Positions 25,334 through 33,154 of a stretch of DNA of 37,318 nucleotides are shown piece after piece; position 1 is the stretch's first letter, and the number at the start of each line of letters is the position of its first letter. The DNA is from Alphaproteobacteria bacterium. Its GTDB lineage: Bacteria > Pseudomonadota > Alphaproteobacteria > GCA-2731375. The position numbers and the translations under genes are program-made. The DNA is taken from assembly GCA_016776605.1 (NCBI GenBank), contig JADHTB010000034.1, positions 1 to 37,318 on the forward strand. Reading direction: 5' to 3'. The notes beneath the pieces are model-generated. The model ran no database searches. It saw only the letters and a program-made list of their open reading frames with translations, and was not told the DNA's origin.

Positions 25334-27550
25334 TTATTGCGGCCTGACACGTTTTACGGGGCCGGAGCCGGGTTTGGCGGGGCCGTGGCTTTTGGGGCCT
25401 TTTTTCGCGGTCGCTTTTAGGACCAGTTTGGCGAGTTTGGCTTTTTTGTTGAGTTTTTTGCCCTTGGGCTTCTCCCAGGGTTTTATGCCATGAGGCTTTT
25501 TATCCTCGGATTTCTTTGCCCAAAGCGTCTTGTCTCTGGGTTTTTCATGTCTGGGTTTTTCCTCCCGGGTTTTCTCGGCCCGGGTTTTCCCGTCTTTGGG
25601 CCCGTCGTTCCGAGGTTTTTCGTCCCGGGGCTTATCGCCTTGGGGTTTTTCGTCCCGGGGTTTTTCGAAATGAGGTTTCTGGTCCGCGCCAATGTCCGCG
25701 GGCTTATCCGCTCTGGCTATCTCCGTCTTGGGCTTGTCGGCCCAGGTTTTTTTGTCTTTGCGCCCATCGGCTTGCGGTCCAGCGTCTTGCATTCCTTTGC
25801 CGGCCGGCGCCCTGTCGGGTTCCAGCTCGATGATGCGTCTGGGCGCCGTCGTCGCATGCCCGCCGTGCCCGCCGTGCGCATCGTGCCGGGCGGCGTAGGC
25901 TTTTTTCTTGCCATAGGGTTTCTCGCCCCGTTGGCGGACGCCGTCGGGCATGGCGGCCAGGCGGGTCACGGTGATGGTTTTCTCCAAGGTCAGGGAGGGG
26001 CCGACGCCTTCCAGGAAGCGGTCGATGCAGCCCGGCGCTAGTTCCACATAGGTATCCGTTTGATTGATCTTGATGGCGCCGATATCGCGCTTGGTGATAT
26101 TGCCAAAACGGCACAACATGGGCAGCAACCAGCGCGGCTCTGCATTCTGCTGATGCCCGGTGGACAGGGTAAACCAGACGCCGTCCTTGAAATCATCGCG
26201 CCGGTTGCCTTTTTCCTCGTTCGGCGCGGCATCCAGTATTTCCTCGGGCGCCGAGCGGCCGGCGCGAAAGCGGCGCACCAGGGCGGCGGCCACCTGTTGC
26301 GGGCCATGGCGTTCCAATAGCTGTTGCGCGAAGACCTCTTCGTCCTCGTGTATGGGCTCGCTCAGGTCCGGATCGTCCAGAATCCGTTCGTCATCGCGCT
26401 GCATGATTTCCAGGACCGTCGGCGGCCGGGCCCAGGTGGCCTCGACATTGGCGCTTTGCAACAACCGCTCGGTACGCTTGCGCCAATTGTGCGGCACCAC
26501 CAGGACGCTGACGCCCTTGCGTCCGGCGCGTCCGGTCCGCCCGCTTCTGTGCAGTAGGCCCTCGCGGTTGCGGGGCAGGTCCGCGTGGATCACCAGGTCC
26601 AAATTCGGCAGATCAAGGCCGCGCGCCGCCACGTCCGTGGCGATGCAGACCCGCGCGCGGCCATTGCGCATGGCTTGCAGGGCTTGGGTGCGTTCATGCT
26701 GGCTCAACTCGCCAGACAGCGCCACGACCGAAAACCCCCGATTGTTGAAGCGGGCGGTCATATGATTGACGGCGGCGCGGGTGCCGCAAAAGACCAGGGC
26801 GTTTTGCGCCTCGAAATAGCGCAGCACGTTGATGATGGCGTTTTCCCGGTCGTTGGCGGCGACCGTCAGGGCGCGGTATTCAATATCCACATGCTGGCTT
26901 TGTTCGCCTTGGGTCGCAAGGCGCACCGCGTCGCGCTGAAAACGTTTGGCCAGGGTGGCGATGGTGCGCGGTACTGTGGCGGAAAACATCAAGGTGCGCC
27001 GCTGCTTCGGTGCGGCGCCCAGGATATATTCCAGGTCGTCGCGGAACCCAAGGTCCAGCATTTCGTCCGCTTCATCCAGCACCACGGCGCGCAGGCCGGT
27101 CATGTCCAACGAGTGCCGCTCAATATGATCGCGCAGGCGGCCCGGCGTGCCGACCACGATCTGCGCGCCCCGTTGCAGGGCCCGTCGTTCAGTACGCATG
27201 TCCATGCCGCCGACGCAGGATGCGATGGCGGCGCCGGTCTTTTGGTACAGCCATTCCAACTCGCGCTTCACCTGCAGGGCCAGCTCCCGCGTGGGTGCGA
27301 CGACTAGGGCGAGGGGCGGTTTGGCGGGCATTTCGGCGGCGGGAAACCGCTCCGCGCCATCCAGCAGGGCGGGCGCCAGGGACAGGCCAAATGCCACGGT
27401 CTTGCCGGATCCGGTCTGGGCGGAGACCAGAAGATCGGCGGCGGCCACCTCGGGCGCCAGAACCGCCTCTTGCACTGGTGTCAGCACGGTATAACCGCGT
27501 TCGCTCAACGCCTGGGCCAGCGCCGGTACGGCGCCTTGGAATTCGGTCAT
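25334..27550 (-). CDS. DEAD/DEAH-box RNA helicase with DbpA-type RNA-binding domain and long basic tail
   Basis: This 738-aa ATP-dependent RNA helicase belongs to the CsdA/DeaD group. Motifs in order: Q motif (Gln27), motif I SAQTGSGKT (43-51), PTRELA, GTPGRL, DEADEM (motif II), SATVP (motif III), then ATDVAARGLD and HRSGRTGRAGR (motifs V and VI). A DbpA RNA-binding domain (about 455-535, including RFGNITKRDIGAIKI) targets structured RNA. Residues about 540-738 form a low-complexity Lys/Pro/Arg/Asp/Glu tail with a pentapeptide repeat, probably disordered and RNA-binding. Such enzymes help ribosome assembly and cold adaptation. The gene is monocistronic. About 280 nt upstream hold its promoter but no clear motif. 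Confidence 0.95.
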   Translation of the reverse strand: MTEFQGAVPALAQALSERGYTVLTPVQEAVLAPEVAAADLLVSAQTGSGKTVAFGLSLAPALLDGAERFPAAEMPAKPPLALVVAPTRELALQVKRELEWLYQKTGAAIASCVGGMDMRTERRALQRGAQIVVGTPGRLRDHIERHSLDMTGLRAVVLDEADEMLDLGFRDDLEYILGAAPKQRRTLMFSATVPRTIATLAKRFQRDAVRLATQGEQSQHVDIEYRALTVAANDRENAIINVLRYFEAQNALVFCGTRAAVNHMTARFNNRGFSVVALSGELSQHERTQALQAMRNGRARVCIATDVAARGLDLPNLDLVIHADLPRNREGLLHRSGRTGRAGRKGVSVLVVPHNWRKRTERLLQSANVEATWARPPTVLEIMQRDDERILDDPDLSEPIHEDEEVFAQQLLERHGPQQVAAALVRRFRAGRSAPEEILDAAPNEEKGNRRDDFKDGVWFTLSTGHQQNAEPRWLLPMLCRFGNITKRDIGAIKINQTDTYVELAPGCIDRFLEGVGPSLTLEKTITVTRLAAMPDGVRQRGEKPYGKKKAYAARHDAHGGHGGHATTAPRRIIELEPDRAPAGKGMQDAGPQADGRKDKKTWADKPKTEIARADKPADIGADQKPHFEKPRDEKPQGDKPRDEKPRNDGPKDGKTRAEKTREEKPRHEKPRDKTLWAKKSEDKKPHGIKPWEKPKGKKLNKKAKLAKLVLKATAKKGPKSHGPAKPGSGPVKRVRPQ
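25530..25675. repeat. Degenerate 15-bp tandem repeat inside the helicase tail
   Basis: About nine imperfect 15-bp units, encoding KPRDE-like pentapeptides (KPRDE, KPQGD, KPRDE, KPRND, KTRAE, KTREE, KPRHE, KPRDK), lie within the C-terminal tail of the helicase. All units keep the frame. Length differences between strains would be expected. Confidence 0.75.
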
Positions 27551-27833
27551 ATTTTAGTCTTCCGGAATACGGGTTTCGTCTGCCGGTTACGGGTTGTCGC
27601 GAAGGATCATCCGTTTTGCGGCACACATCTCACCACCATCAAACGCGTGGCGAATCAAATTATAATGGCGCCTTGTACTTGGTGTTGGCCGCATTGTACA
27701 GCGCTGGGTACAGTGCTGGGCTATCTGGACCGGCCCGCGCCCCGTTGCCCCTTGGTGACGTGCCTAGCCTTAGCTTCCGTCATGTTTTCCGCGCTTTTGC
27801 AAACTGCATATGGGAGGGCCTGATGGCGGATCG

Positions 27834-28067
27834 TTACGAAATGGGCGCCAGGGGCGCAGCCAGCCGCCGATAAAAGCCTTCGTTGAGCAATGTAGAAACC
27901 GCCAGCATGCGCGTTTCGCTGCGGATTTTTTGATAAACGACAACGGCATGCGGTAGTTGGTGCCGAGTTTCGATCAAACGGGCGACAATCCAGATACTTC
28001 CCGGAAAATCAACCTTTTCCAATCGATCCCCTGGCTGTAGCGCGGCACTCTTGCCTAGCCGGCGCAT
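27834..28067 (-). CDS. Small hypothetical protein, 77 aa
   Basis: This short basic protein starts MRRLGKSAALQPGDRLEKV and continues with a compact beta-like pattern (FPGSIWIVARLIE, HAVVVYQKI, RMLAVSTLL, GFYRRL). I prefer the ATG at 28067 because AAGGAA lies 6 nt upstream; one seven codons earlier is open but weaker. There is no signal peptide or membrane segment. I do not recognise a family. The sequence looks like a small SH3- or KOW-type beta barrel with the phrase 'DxPGSIWIVxRLxE', but that is impression only. It lies between the helicase and the broken hydrolase on the same strand. A chance frame cannot be excluded. Confidence 0.55.
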   Translation of the reverse strand: MRRLGKSAALQPGDRLEKVDFPGSIWIVARLIETRHQLPHAVVVYQKIRSETRMLAVSTLLNEGFYRRLAAPLAPIS

Positions 28068-28237
28068 CTTAATTTCCTTGCCATACAACGCCGCCCCATT
28101 ACGGCGCGGTCAGCGTCTACTATGTCACAGCGGCGGCCAAATGGAAATGAATGTGGCGCATTGTCTGATTTCTATCGTAAATGCTGTTTGCATAAGGCTC
28201 TCACACGGCAATGACGTCTGCTGGGGCGTCTGCTGGC

Positions 28238-29036
28238 CTACACCTGCGCCAGGATATGGTCGGCGACGGCGCGCCAATCTTTTTCCTGCATCATGTTGTG
28301 CGCCATGTTCTTGAAGATTTTGGCCTGGGTGCCGTAGGCCCGGGCCGTCGCCTCGATCTCGCCCAGGGAAAAAATGGCGTCGCTTTCGCCGCCCAATACC
28401 AGCACCGGCGATTTTACCCGGGATGGTTTTGGCAGCCGAAAAAGCAACATATCCAAAAACGCCATGTAAGATTCGTCCTGCAGTGCGGCGAAATGACGCG
28501 CCAGTATTTCCGGCGCGGTATCTTCGGAAAAGAATGCCTCCCGTGCCAGTTCCGGACTGCCGACATAGGGCCAAAGGCTCCAGGTCAAATTTGCCTTGAT
28601 GGATATCAGCGGGTGCCGCAGGGTCAGGTTCAAGGCGACCCGCCAAACACCGCCTGGCGGGCTGGAGGCGAGTAGCACCCCGTGTGGGATGCCCGCATCC
28701 TGATCCAGATATTTTTGCACCACATGCCCACCCATTGAATGGCCGATCAGGACCGGCTTTTGACCATACGCCCCGGCAATCTGCGCCACGGCGCGGCCCA
28801 CATCGGCGACATAACCGTCCAGCCGGGTCAGTTTCAGGGATCGGTCATTGCCGCTGCCGCCGTGGCCCCGCAGGCTGACCGCATGGCAGGCCCGGCCCCG
28901 TTTGGCGGCAATAATCGGCAAATTCCCGCCAGCAATCCGCGCTGTGCTAGGCGCCATGGATAAACAGAAGCGACGCCGCGCCATCGGTGGCGTTCGCGCT
29001 GGCCGCCGGAATTGCCGGAAGGATTTCAAGCTGCAT
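28238..29036 (-). pseudogene. Alpha/beta hydrolase, disrupted by an amber codon and a frameshift
   Basis: A serine hydrolase gene whose N-terminal part is broken. From ATG 29036, with a GAGGGAA ribosome site, the frame reads MQLEILPAIPAASANATDG to LLFIHGA, then TAG (28947-28949), then HSADCWREFADY. The expected residue at the TAG is Trp, as in the usual HGAWHS or HGxWHxxxCW oxyanion-hole block, so TGG to TAG is the simplest change. About 12 codons later, near 28909, one extra base moves the coding frame. The remainder is intact: SLRGHGGSG, nucleophile elbow GHSMGG, the acid region VLGGESDAIF and His in NMAHNMM. A normal frame can be called from 29029 but its first 45 residues are out of frame and unrelated. 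Sequencing error could explain one lesion, hardly both. Confidence 0.8.
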
Positions 29037-29055
29037 CGCGGTTCCCTCGTTTATG

Positions 29056-29099
29056 GTTCAACCAGTATGCGCACCAATTACGGTTGAACTTACTATAAT
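29056..29099 (+). promoter_or_regulatory. Candidate promoter/operator for the DMFase-like/UGSC operon
   Basis: An inverted repeat GTTCAACC-N18-GGTTGAAC (29056-29063 and 29082-29089) is followed 4 nt later by a consensus -10 TATAAT (29094-29099). No good -35 is visible at 17 bp, which suits an activator-dependent promoter; a repressor would also fit. The start codon of the first operon gene is 57 nt downstream. Confidence 0.5.
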
Positions 29100-29155
29100 C
29101 TGATGACCGGAGGCCGCATGGCCCCATCTTTAAACGCCACGAGGAACTCAGCCCC

Positions 29156-31471
29156 ATGTCTGAACTGCGCCGCAAGACCATTACCGGCTATTGCGATCCG
29201 ATTTCTGCCCGTCCGGGCCAGCAATTGGATTTCAAGGTCTGTTGCTATGAAGACGGCCCCTACGAGGCCGATCTGGTCCGGGTGTTTGGTGGCGACGACA
29301 GGCCGGAGGGTATCGGTGTGATCGAGGAGGTGGTCGCCGCACCCTTTGCCGGCGCCCGCGATGGCCGTTTCCAAGCCATCCATACGGGCTCCTACGGCAG
29401 CCTTGATGGGCAGGGCGGGCCGGTGGGGCGGCAAAGTTTTACCATGCAGGCGATGGTCCAACCCACCTTGCCGGGGCGGGGGCTAAATCCGGGGCGGCAG
29501 GTGATTATGGGGCGCTGGCGGGCCGGGGATGAAACCGGGTTTGCCTTGCTGTTGGATGCCGATGGTGCCTTGGCCCTGGCCATTGGTGAAGATGGGGGCG
29601 GCGAAGATAGAGGCGGCGACGATGGTGGGCGCCGGGCCTTCCTAAGCACCGGGGTGCCCATGCGCCGGGGGCAGTGGGCCTTTGTCGCGGCCAGCTATGA
29701 TGCTGCCAGCGGCCGGGCGCGGCTGGTGCAACGGCCCTTGCCCACGGGACCGGGCGACAGCCTGGTCTCGCCCGCCATTGAGCGGACCGAAACCCTGGCG
29801 AAAAATTTGACGCTGGGCGCGGCGGGGTCGCCGTTTTTGTTCGCGGTCGGGCACGGCGCGCCAAAAACAGCGGAGTTTAGCGCGCACTTTAACGGCAAGA
29901 TCGACCGTCCCCGTCTGGCTGGCCGGGCCTTGAGCGATGACGAAATGGCTGCACTGTCCCGGCCGGCGATGCCCAGGGAACTTACCGATTGTATCCTGGG
30001 CTGTTGGGATTTCGCCGCCGATATATCCTCCGACCGGATCACCGATCTATCCCCTCATGGCTGGCACGGCCAGGTAGTCAATCTGCCCACCCGCGGGGTC
30101 ACCGGTCATAACTGGGATGGCAGCGAGCACAATTGGCGTCATGCGCTGGATCAGTACGGCGCCATTCATTTCCATCAGGATGATTTGTATGACGCGGGCT
30201 GGCAGACTGATTTCAGCTATACCGTGCCCGAGGATCTGCCCAGCGGGGTTTACGCCGCCCGTCTGCGTCACGTTGGCCACAGGGACGGCAATGGGGACGG
30301 CAATGGGGGCGGCGATGTGGACCGCATCCCGTTTTTCGTGCTGCCGCCCAAAGTACAGGCCACCGCCGATGTGGCGTTGTTGGTGCCCACGGCCTCTTAC
30401 ATGGCCTATGCCAATACCCGGCAACGTCTGCAACCCAATCTGATCTTTGGCGATGGCCATCCCGAATATGTCAACGACGGCTTTCTGGCCAGCCATCCGG
30501 AAGTCGGCGGCTCTCTGTATGATTCTCACGACGACCGCAGCGGCATTCACTATTCCTCGCGCCTGCGCCCAGTGCTGAATATGAAGCCCGGCGATAACCG
30601 GCCCTGGGGTCTGCCCGCCGACCTGAACATCGTCGCCTGGCTATCGCACATCGGCCAAGAATTCGATGTTATAACCGACGAGGAACTGCACCGGGAGGGT
30701 GCCGCATTGTTACAGCCCTACCGCTGTATCATGACCGGCAGCCATCCCGAATACCACTCCACCGAAATGCTGGACGGCATCGCCACTTATTTGGATCAGG
30801 GCGGCCGCCTGATGTATCTGGGCGGCAACGGCTTTTATTGGCGCATTGCCTTTCGGGACGACAAGCCGGGTGTGATCGAGGTGCGCCGGGCCGAGGACGG
30901 AACACGGGCCTGGATGTCGCCGGTGGGGGAATATTACCAATCCTTCAACGGCGAATACGGCGGTTTGTGGCGCCGCAATGGCCGCCCGCCGAACCAGTTG
31001 GTGGGTATCGGCTTTGCCGCCCAGGGCTTCGAGGATAGCGGCCATTACGAACGTCAGGGCGGGGCCGACGATCCCCGCGCGGCCTTTGCCCTGGCCGGGG
31101 TGGCGGCGGGCCCGATCGGTGATTTTGGCAGCATTGGCGGCGGTGCGGCGGGCGAGGAGATTGACCGTTGGGATACCCGCGACGGCACCCCCATCCATGC
31201 CCTGGTGCTGGCCCGTGCGGCCAATTTCGGCGGCGATATGCTGCGCACCAAGGAGGATTTTTTGTCCACCATGCCGCAATTTGACGATCCAAACGTGCGG
31301 GCCGATATGGTGTTTTTCGAATGCCCCCAGGGCGGCGCGGTATTCTCCACCGGCTCCATCGCCTGGGTCAGCAGTCTGGCCCACGACGGCTATGCCAACA
31401 ACGTGGCGCAAATTACCGCCAACGTGCTGCGCCGGTTTCTGGACCCGACGCCGTTTCCAGCTCAGCCGTAG
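29156..31471 (+). CDS. N,N-dimethylformamidase large-subunit (DmfA2) homologue
   Basis: This 771-aa protein matches the beta/large subunit of N,N-dimethylformamidase, a mononuclear-iron amidohydrolase. Domains: an N-terminal immunoglobulin-like stretch, a LamG/concanavalin-like segment (about 95-270, with WAFVAASYD) and the catalytic C-terminal domain (about 330-765). Candidate iron ligands are Tyr455 (SLYDSH), His530 and Glu532 (GSHPEYHS); the spacing parallels the Tyr440/His519/Glu521 site I recall for the Paracoccus enzyme. The substrate need not be DMF, since the family is wide. No small subunit (about 130 aa) is nearby, so this may be a single-subunit relative. GAGGAA precedes the ATG. 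It leads the operon with the UGSC selenoprotein 78 nt downstream. An acidic, Gly-rich insert is at about 145-165. Confidence 0.85.
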   Translation: MSELRRKTITGYCDPISARPGQQLDFKVCCYEDGPYEADLVRVFGGDDRPEGIGVIEEVVAAPFAGARDGRFQAIHTGSYGSLDGQGGPVGRQSFTMQAMVQPTLPGRGLNPGRQVIMGRWRAGDETGFALLLDADGALALAIGEDGGGEDRGGDDGGRRAFLSTGVPMRRGQWAFVAASYDAASGRARLVQRPLPTGPGDSLVSPAIERTETLAKNLTLGAAGSPFLFAVGHGAPKTAEFSAHFNGKIDRPRLAGRALSDDEMAALSRPAMPRELTDCILGCWDFAADISSDRITDLSPHGWHGQVVNLPTRGVTGHNWDGSEHNWRHALDQYGAIHFHQDDLYDAGWQTDFSYTVPEDLPSGVYAARLRHVGHRDGNGDGNGGGDVDRIPFFVLPPKVQATADVALLVPTASYMAYANTRQRLQPNLIFGDGHPEYVNDGFLASHPEVGGSLYDSHDDRSGIHYSSRLRPVLNMKPGDNRPWGLPADLNIVAWLSHIGQEFDVITDEELHREGAALLQPYRCIMTGSHPEYHSTEMLDGIATYLDQGGRLMYLGGNGFYWRIAFRDDKPGVIEVRRAEDGTRAWMSPVGEYYQSFNGEYGGLWRRNGRPPNQLVGIGFAAQGFEDSGHYERQGGADDPRAAFALAGVAAGPIGDFGSIGGGAAGEEIDRWDTRDGTPIHALVLARAANFGGDMLRTKEDFLSTMPQFDDPNVRADMVFFECPQGGAVFSTGSIAWVSSLAHDGYANNVAQITANVLRRFLDPTPFPAQP

Positions 31472-31548
31472 GGGCAACCTTGCCATGGCCCGCTTCGGTG
31501 GCTTAAGCTTTCCACTCCATGATCCATCTGCATGAAGGGAGTATCCGC

Positions 31549-32067
31549 ATGCGCATCGTTAATCCATCCTTTGGCCAGGAGGCGCCCAGTACCGAAAAGG
31601 TCGGCGCCAACGCGGTCGATTGGAAAACCGACCCGATTATCCTGTTTTCCAATTCCAAACCCAATGCGATCGAGTTGCTGGAAGGTGTCCGCGAGCGTAT
31701 GGGCGCCTATCGCGCCACGGACAATATCAATCATGCCCATAAAGACAGCCCGGCCCAGCCGGCGCCAGAGGCGATGATCGATGAATTGTCCAAGGAATAC
31801 CGGGCGGCGCTGATCGCCATAGCCGATTGAGGCTCGTGTTCGTCGTGGAGTTTCCATGACAGCATCGAATTTGAAAAACGCGGCATTGCCAACTACATCA
31901 TCACGACCGATACCTTCCTGCCTCTGGTGCAGGCCCAGGCCAAGGCACGCAAGATCGAGGCCCATGTCATTGTCGTAAAGCATCCCATCGGCGGCTTGAA
32001 TGCCGAGGAACTGCTGGAACGGATCGACGCAGCGGCGAACGGCCTGCAGGCTGCCATCGCGGTTTAG
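31549..32067 (+). CDS. UGSC family selenoprotein (in-frame UGA read as selenocysteine)
   Basis: The frame from ATG 31549 (GGGAG 8 nt upstream) to TAG at 32065-32067 contains one UGA, at 31828-31830, codon 94. Before it the protein reads ...EYRAALIAIAD and after it GSCSSWSFHDSIEFEKRG... to LERIDAAANGLQAAIAV, with no other stop for 78 codons. This is the D-U-G-S-C motif of the UGSC (seleno)protein family, which exists in Sec and Cys (CGSC) versions. The total is 172 aa with Sec94. Sec and Cys97 form a CxxC-like redox pair. A SECIS hairpin starts 11 nt past the UGA (31842-31860). A conventional annotation would stop at residue 93 and lose the motif. The function of the family is not established. 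Sec use requires selA, selB, selC and selD elsewhere in the genome. Confidence 0.9.
31842..31860 (+). promoter_or_regulatory. Bacterial SECIS-type hairpin for the UGA of the UGSC gene
   Basis: The RNA stem is GUCGUGG paired with CCAUGAC (7 bp, one G-U), with the apical loop AGUUU. The loop begins 18 nt after the UGA and has G in its second position. Distance (16-37 nt) and a G in the first two loop bases match the published bSECIS rules as I know them. The stem lies inside the coding sequence, as in other bacterial selenoprotein genes. Confidence 0.8.
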
Positions 32068-32091
32068 GCAACGAGGTTTAGGTAAAAAAAA

Positions 32092-33147
32092 GTGACGAGT
32101 AACAAAATGGAACCAGCCCCAGAGACCGAAATCCTGGACCTTGATAACCTGGACCAGGCGGAATGGAACGAATACGCCATGGCTCAGGCGTGGGGCGATG
32201 GCTTTCCCCTTGTCATGCCCACGGAAGATTTAGTGGAACGCTTTGTCGCGACCTGTCACGGGGATAACGAGCCGATCCCGGCCATGTCGCCGCGCCGGGT
32301 GATCCCGACGCTGCCGGTCATGGCGGCCAATGCGGTCATGGCCGGTTGTCGGCCGGAATATTTTCCTGCCGTTCTGGCCGCCACGCGGGCGGTCCTGACG
32401 CCGGACTATAATCTGCATGGCAGTCTGGCGACCACGCATTCCTGCGCGCCCATGCTGATGTTCAACGGACCGGTCCGCAAGGATCTGAACATCAATTGTG
32501 CCTCTAACTGCTTCGGTCAGGGGCATCAGGCCAACGCCACCATCGGCCGGGCCTTGCAATTGATCCTGTTGAATATTGGCGGCGCCAAGCCGGGGGTAAT
32601 GGACCGTTCAACCCTGGGCTCGCCGGCCAAATATGCCTTTTGCTTTGGCGAAAACGAGGAAGAGAGCCCGTGGGAGCCGTTCCATGTGCGCCGGGGCTTC
32701 GCTGCTGGTGACAGCGTGGTGACCGCCATGCCCAGCGAGCCACCCCATAATATCAACGATCATGGCTCCACCACTGGGGTCGGCATTTTGACCACCATCG
32801 CCGGCACCATCAGCCAGCCCGGCGCCAACTCGATCTATGGCTCCGCGCCCATATTCATCGTGCTGGGCCCGGAACATGCCCAGACCCTGCATCGTGACGG
32901 CTGGACCATTGCCGATATGCAGCAGGACCTGTTTGACCGTTCGGCCATACACATCTCGCGTGTTTCGGTGGAGAACCAGGAAAGTTATGCCAACATGGAC
33001 CGGGTCATGCTCAACGATCGCTACCCCATGACAGCCACGCCCGAGGACATCCTTATCCTGGTGGCCGGCGGGCCCGGCAAGCATTCCGCCTACATTCCGC
33101 CTTTCGGCTTTACCTCCGCCTGCTCCGTGCGGCTCTCCCACGTCTGA
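32092..33147 (+). CDS. Hypothetical protein A of a paralogous pair downstream of the UGSC selenoprotein
   Basis: This 351-aa soluble protein shows clear paralogy to the next gene: GDGFPLVMPTE near the N-terminus, ANAVMAGCRPEYFPAVLAA, NCFGQGHQANATIGRALQLILLNIGGAKPG (core GRALQLILLNIGGAKPG) and LGSPAKYAFCFGENEE all recur with small changes. Shared cysteines are Cys86 (AGCRPE) and Cys140 (SNCFG); Cys118 and Cys136 are specific to this one. It has no signal peptide or helix bundle. I do not recognise a characterised family. With UGSC upstream by 24 nt, a redox partner role for the cysteines is plausible. Start is GTG 32092 after an A-rich AGG spacer; ATG 32107 is an alternative. The stop is 7 nt before gene B. 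Confidence 0.75.
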   Translation: MTSNKMEPAPETEILDLDNLDQAEWNEYAMAQAWGDGFPLVMPTEDLVERFVATCHGDNEPIPAMSPRRVIPTLPVMAANAVMAGCRPEYFPAVLAATRAVLTPDYNLHGSLATTHSCAPMLMFNGPVRKDLNINCASNCFGQGHQANATIGRALQLILLNIGGAKPGVMDRSTLGSPAKYAFCFGENEEESPWEPFHVRRGFAAGDSVVTAMPSEPPHNINDHGSTTGVGILTTIAGTISQPGANSIYGSAPIFIVLGPEHAQTLHRDGWTIADMQQDLFDRSAIHISRVSVENQESYANMDRVMLNDRYPMTATPEDILILVAGGPGKHSAYIPPFGFTSACSVRLSHV

Positions 33148-33154
33148 CGGCGCC

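Noticed and set aside
27823..27873. 16-codon plus-strand ORF with a GGGAGG-like ribosome site
   Set aside because: It could be a leader peptide, but nothing follows on that strand to regulate and it overlaps the small minus-strand gene.
28947..28949. Amber codon considered as pyrrolysine in the hydrolase
   Set aside because: A frameshift 12 codons later and the expected Trp at that place point to decay, and no sign of pyrrolysine genes is present.
31828..31830. UGA considered as an ordinary stop or as Trp
   Set aside because: The downstream frame is open with family motif and a SECIS hairpin; other genes in the window end normally at TGA, so UGA is not Trp in this organism.
31462..31983. 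173-codon minus-strand open frame over the UGSC gene
   Set aside because: It is antisense to the selenoprotein frame, lacks recognisable motifs, and exists because the plus-strand coding bias leaves the opposite frame open.
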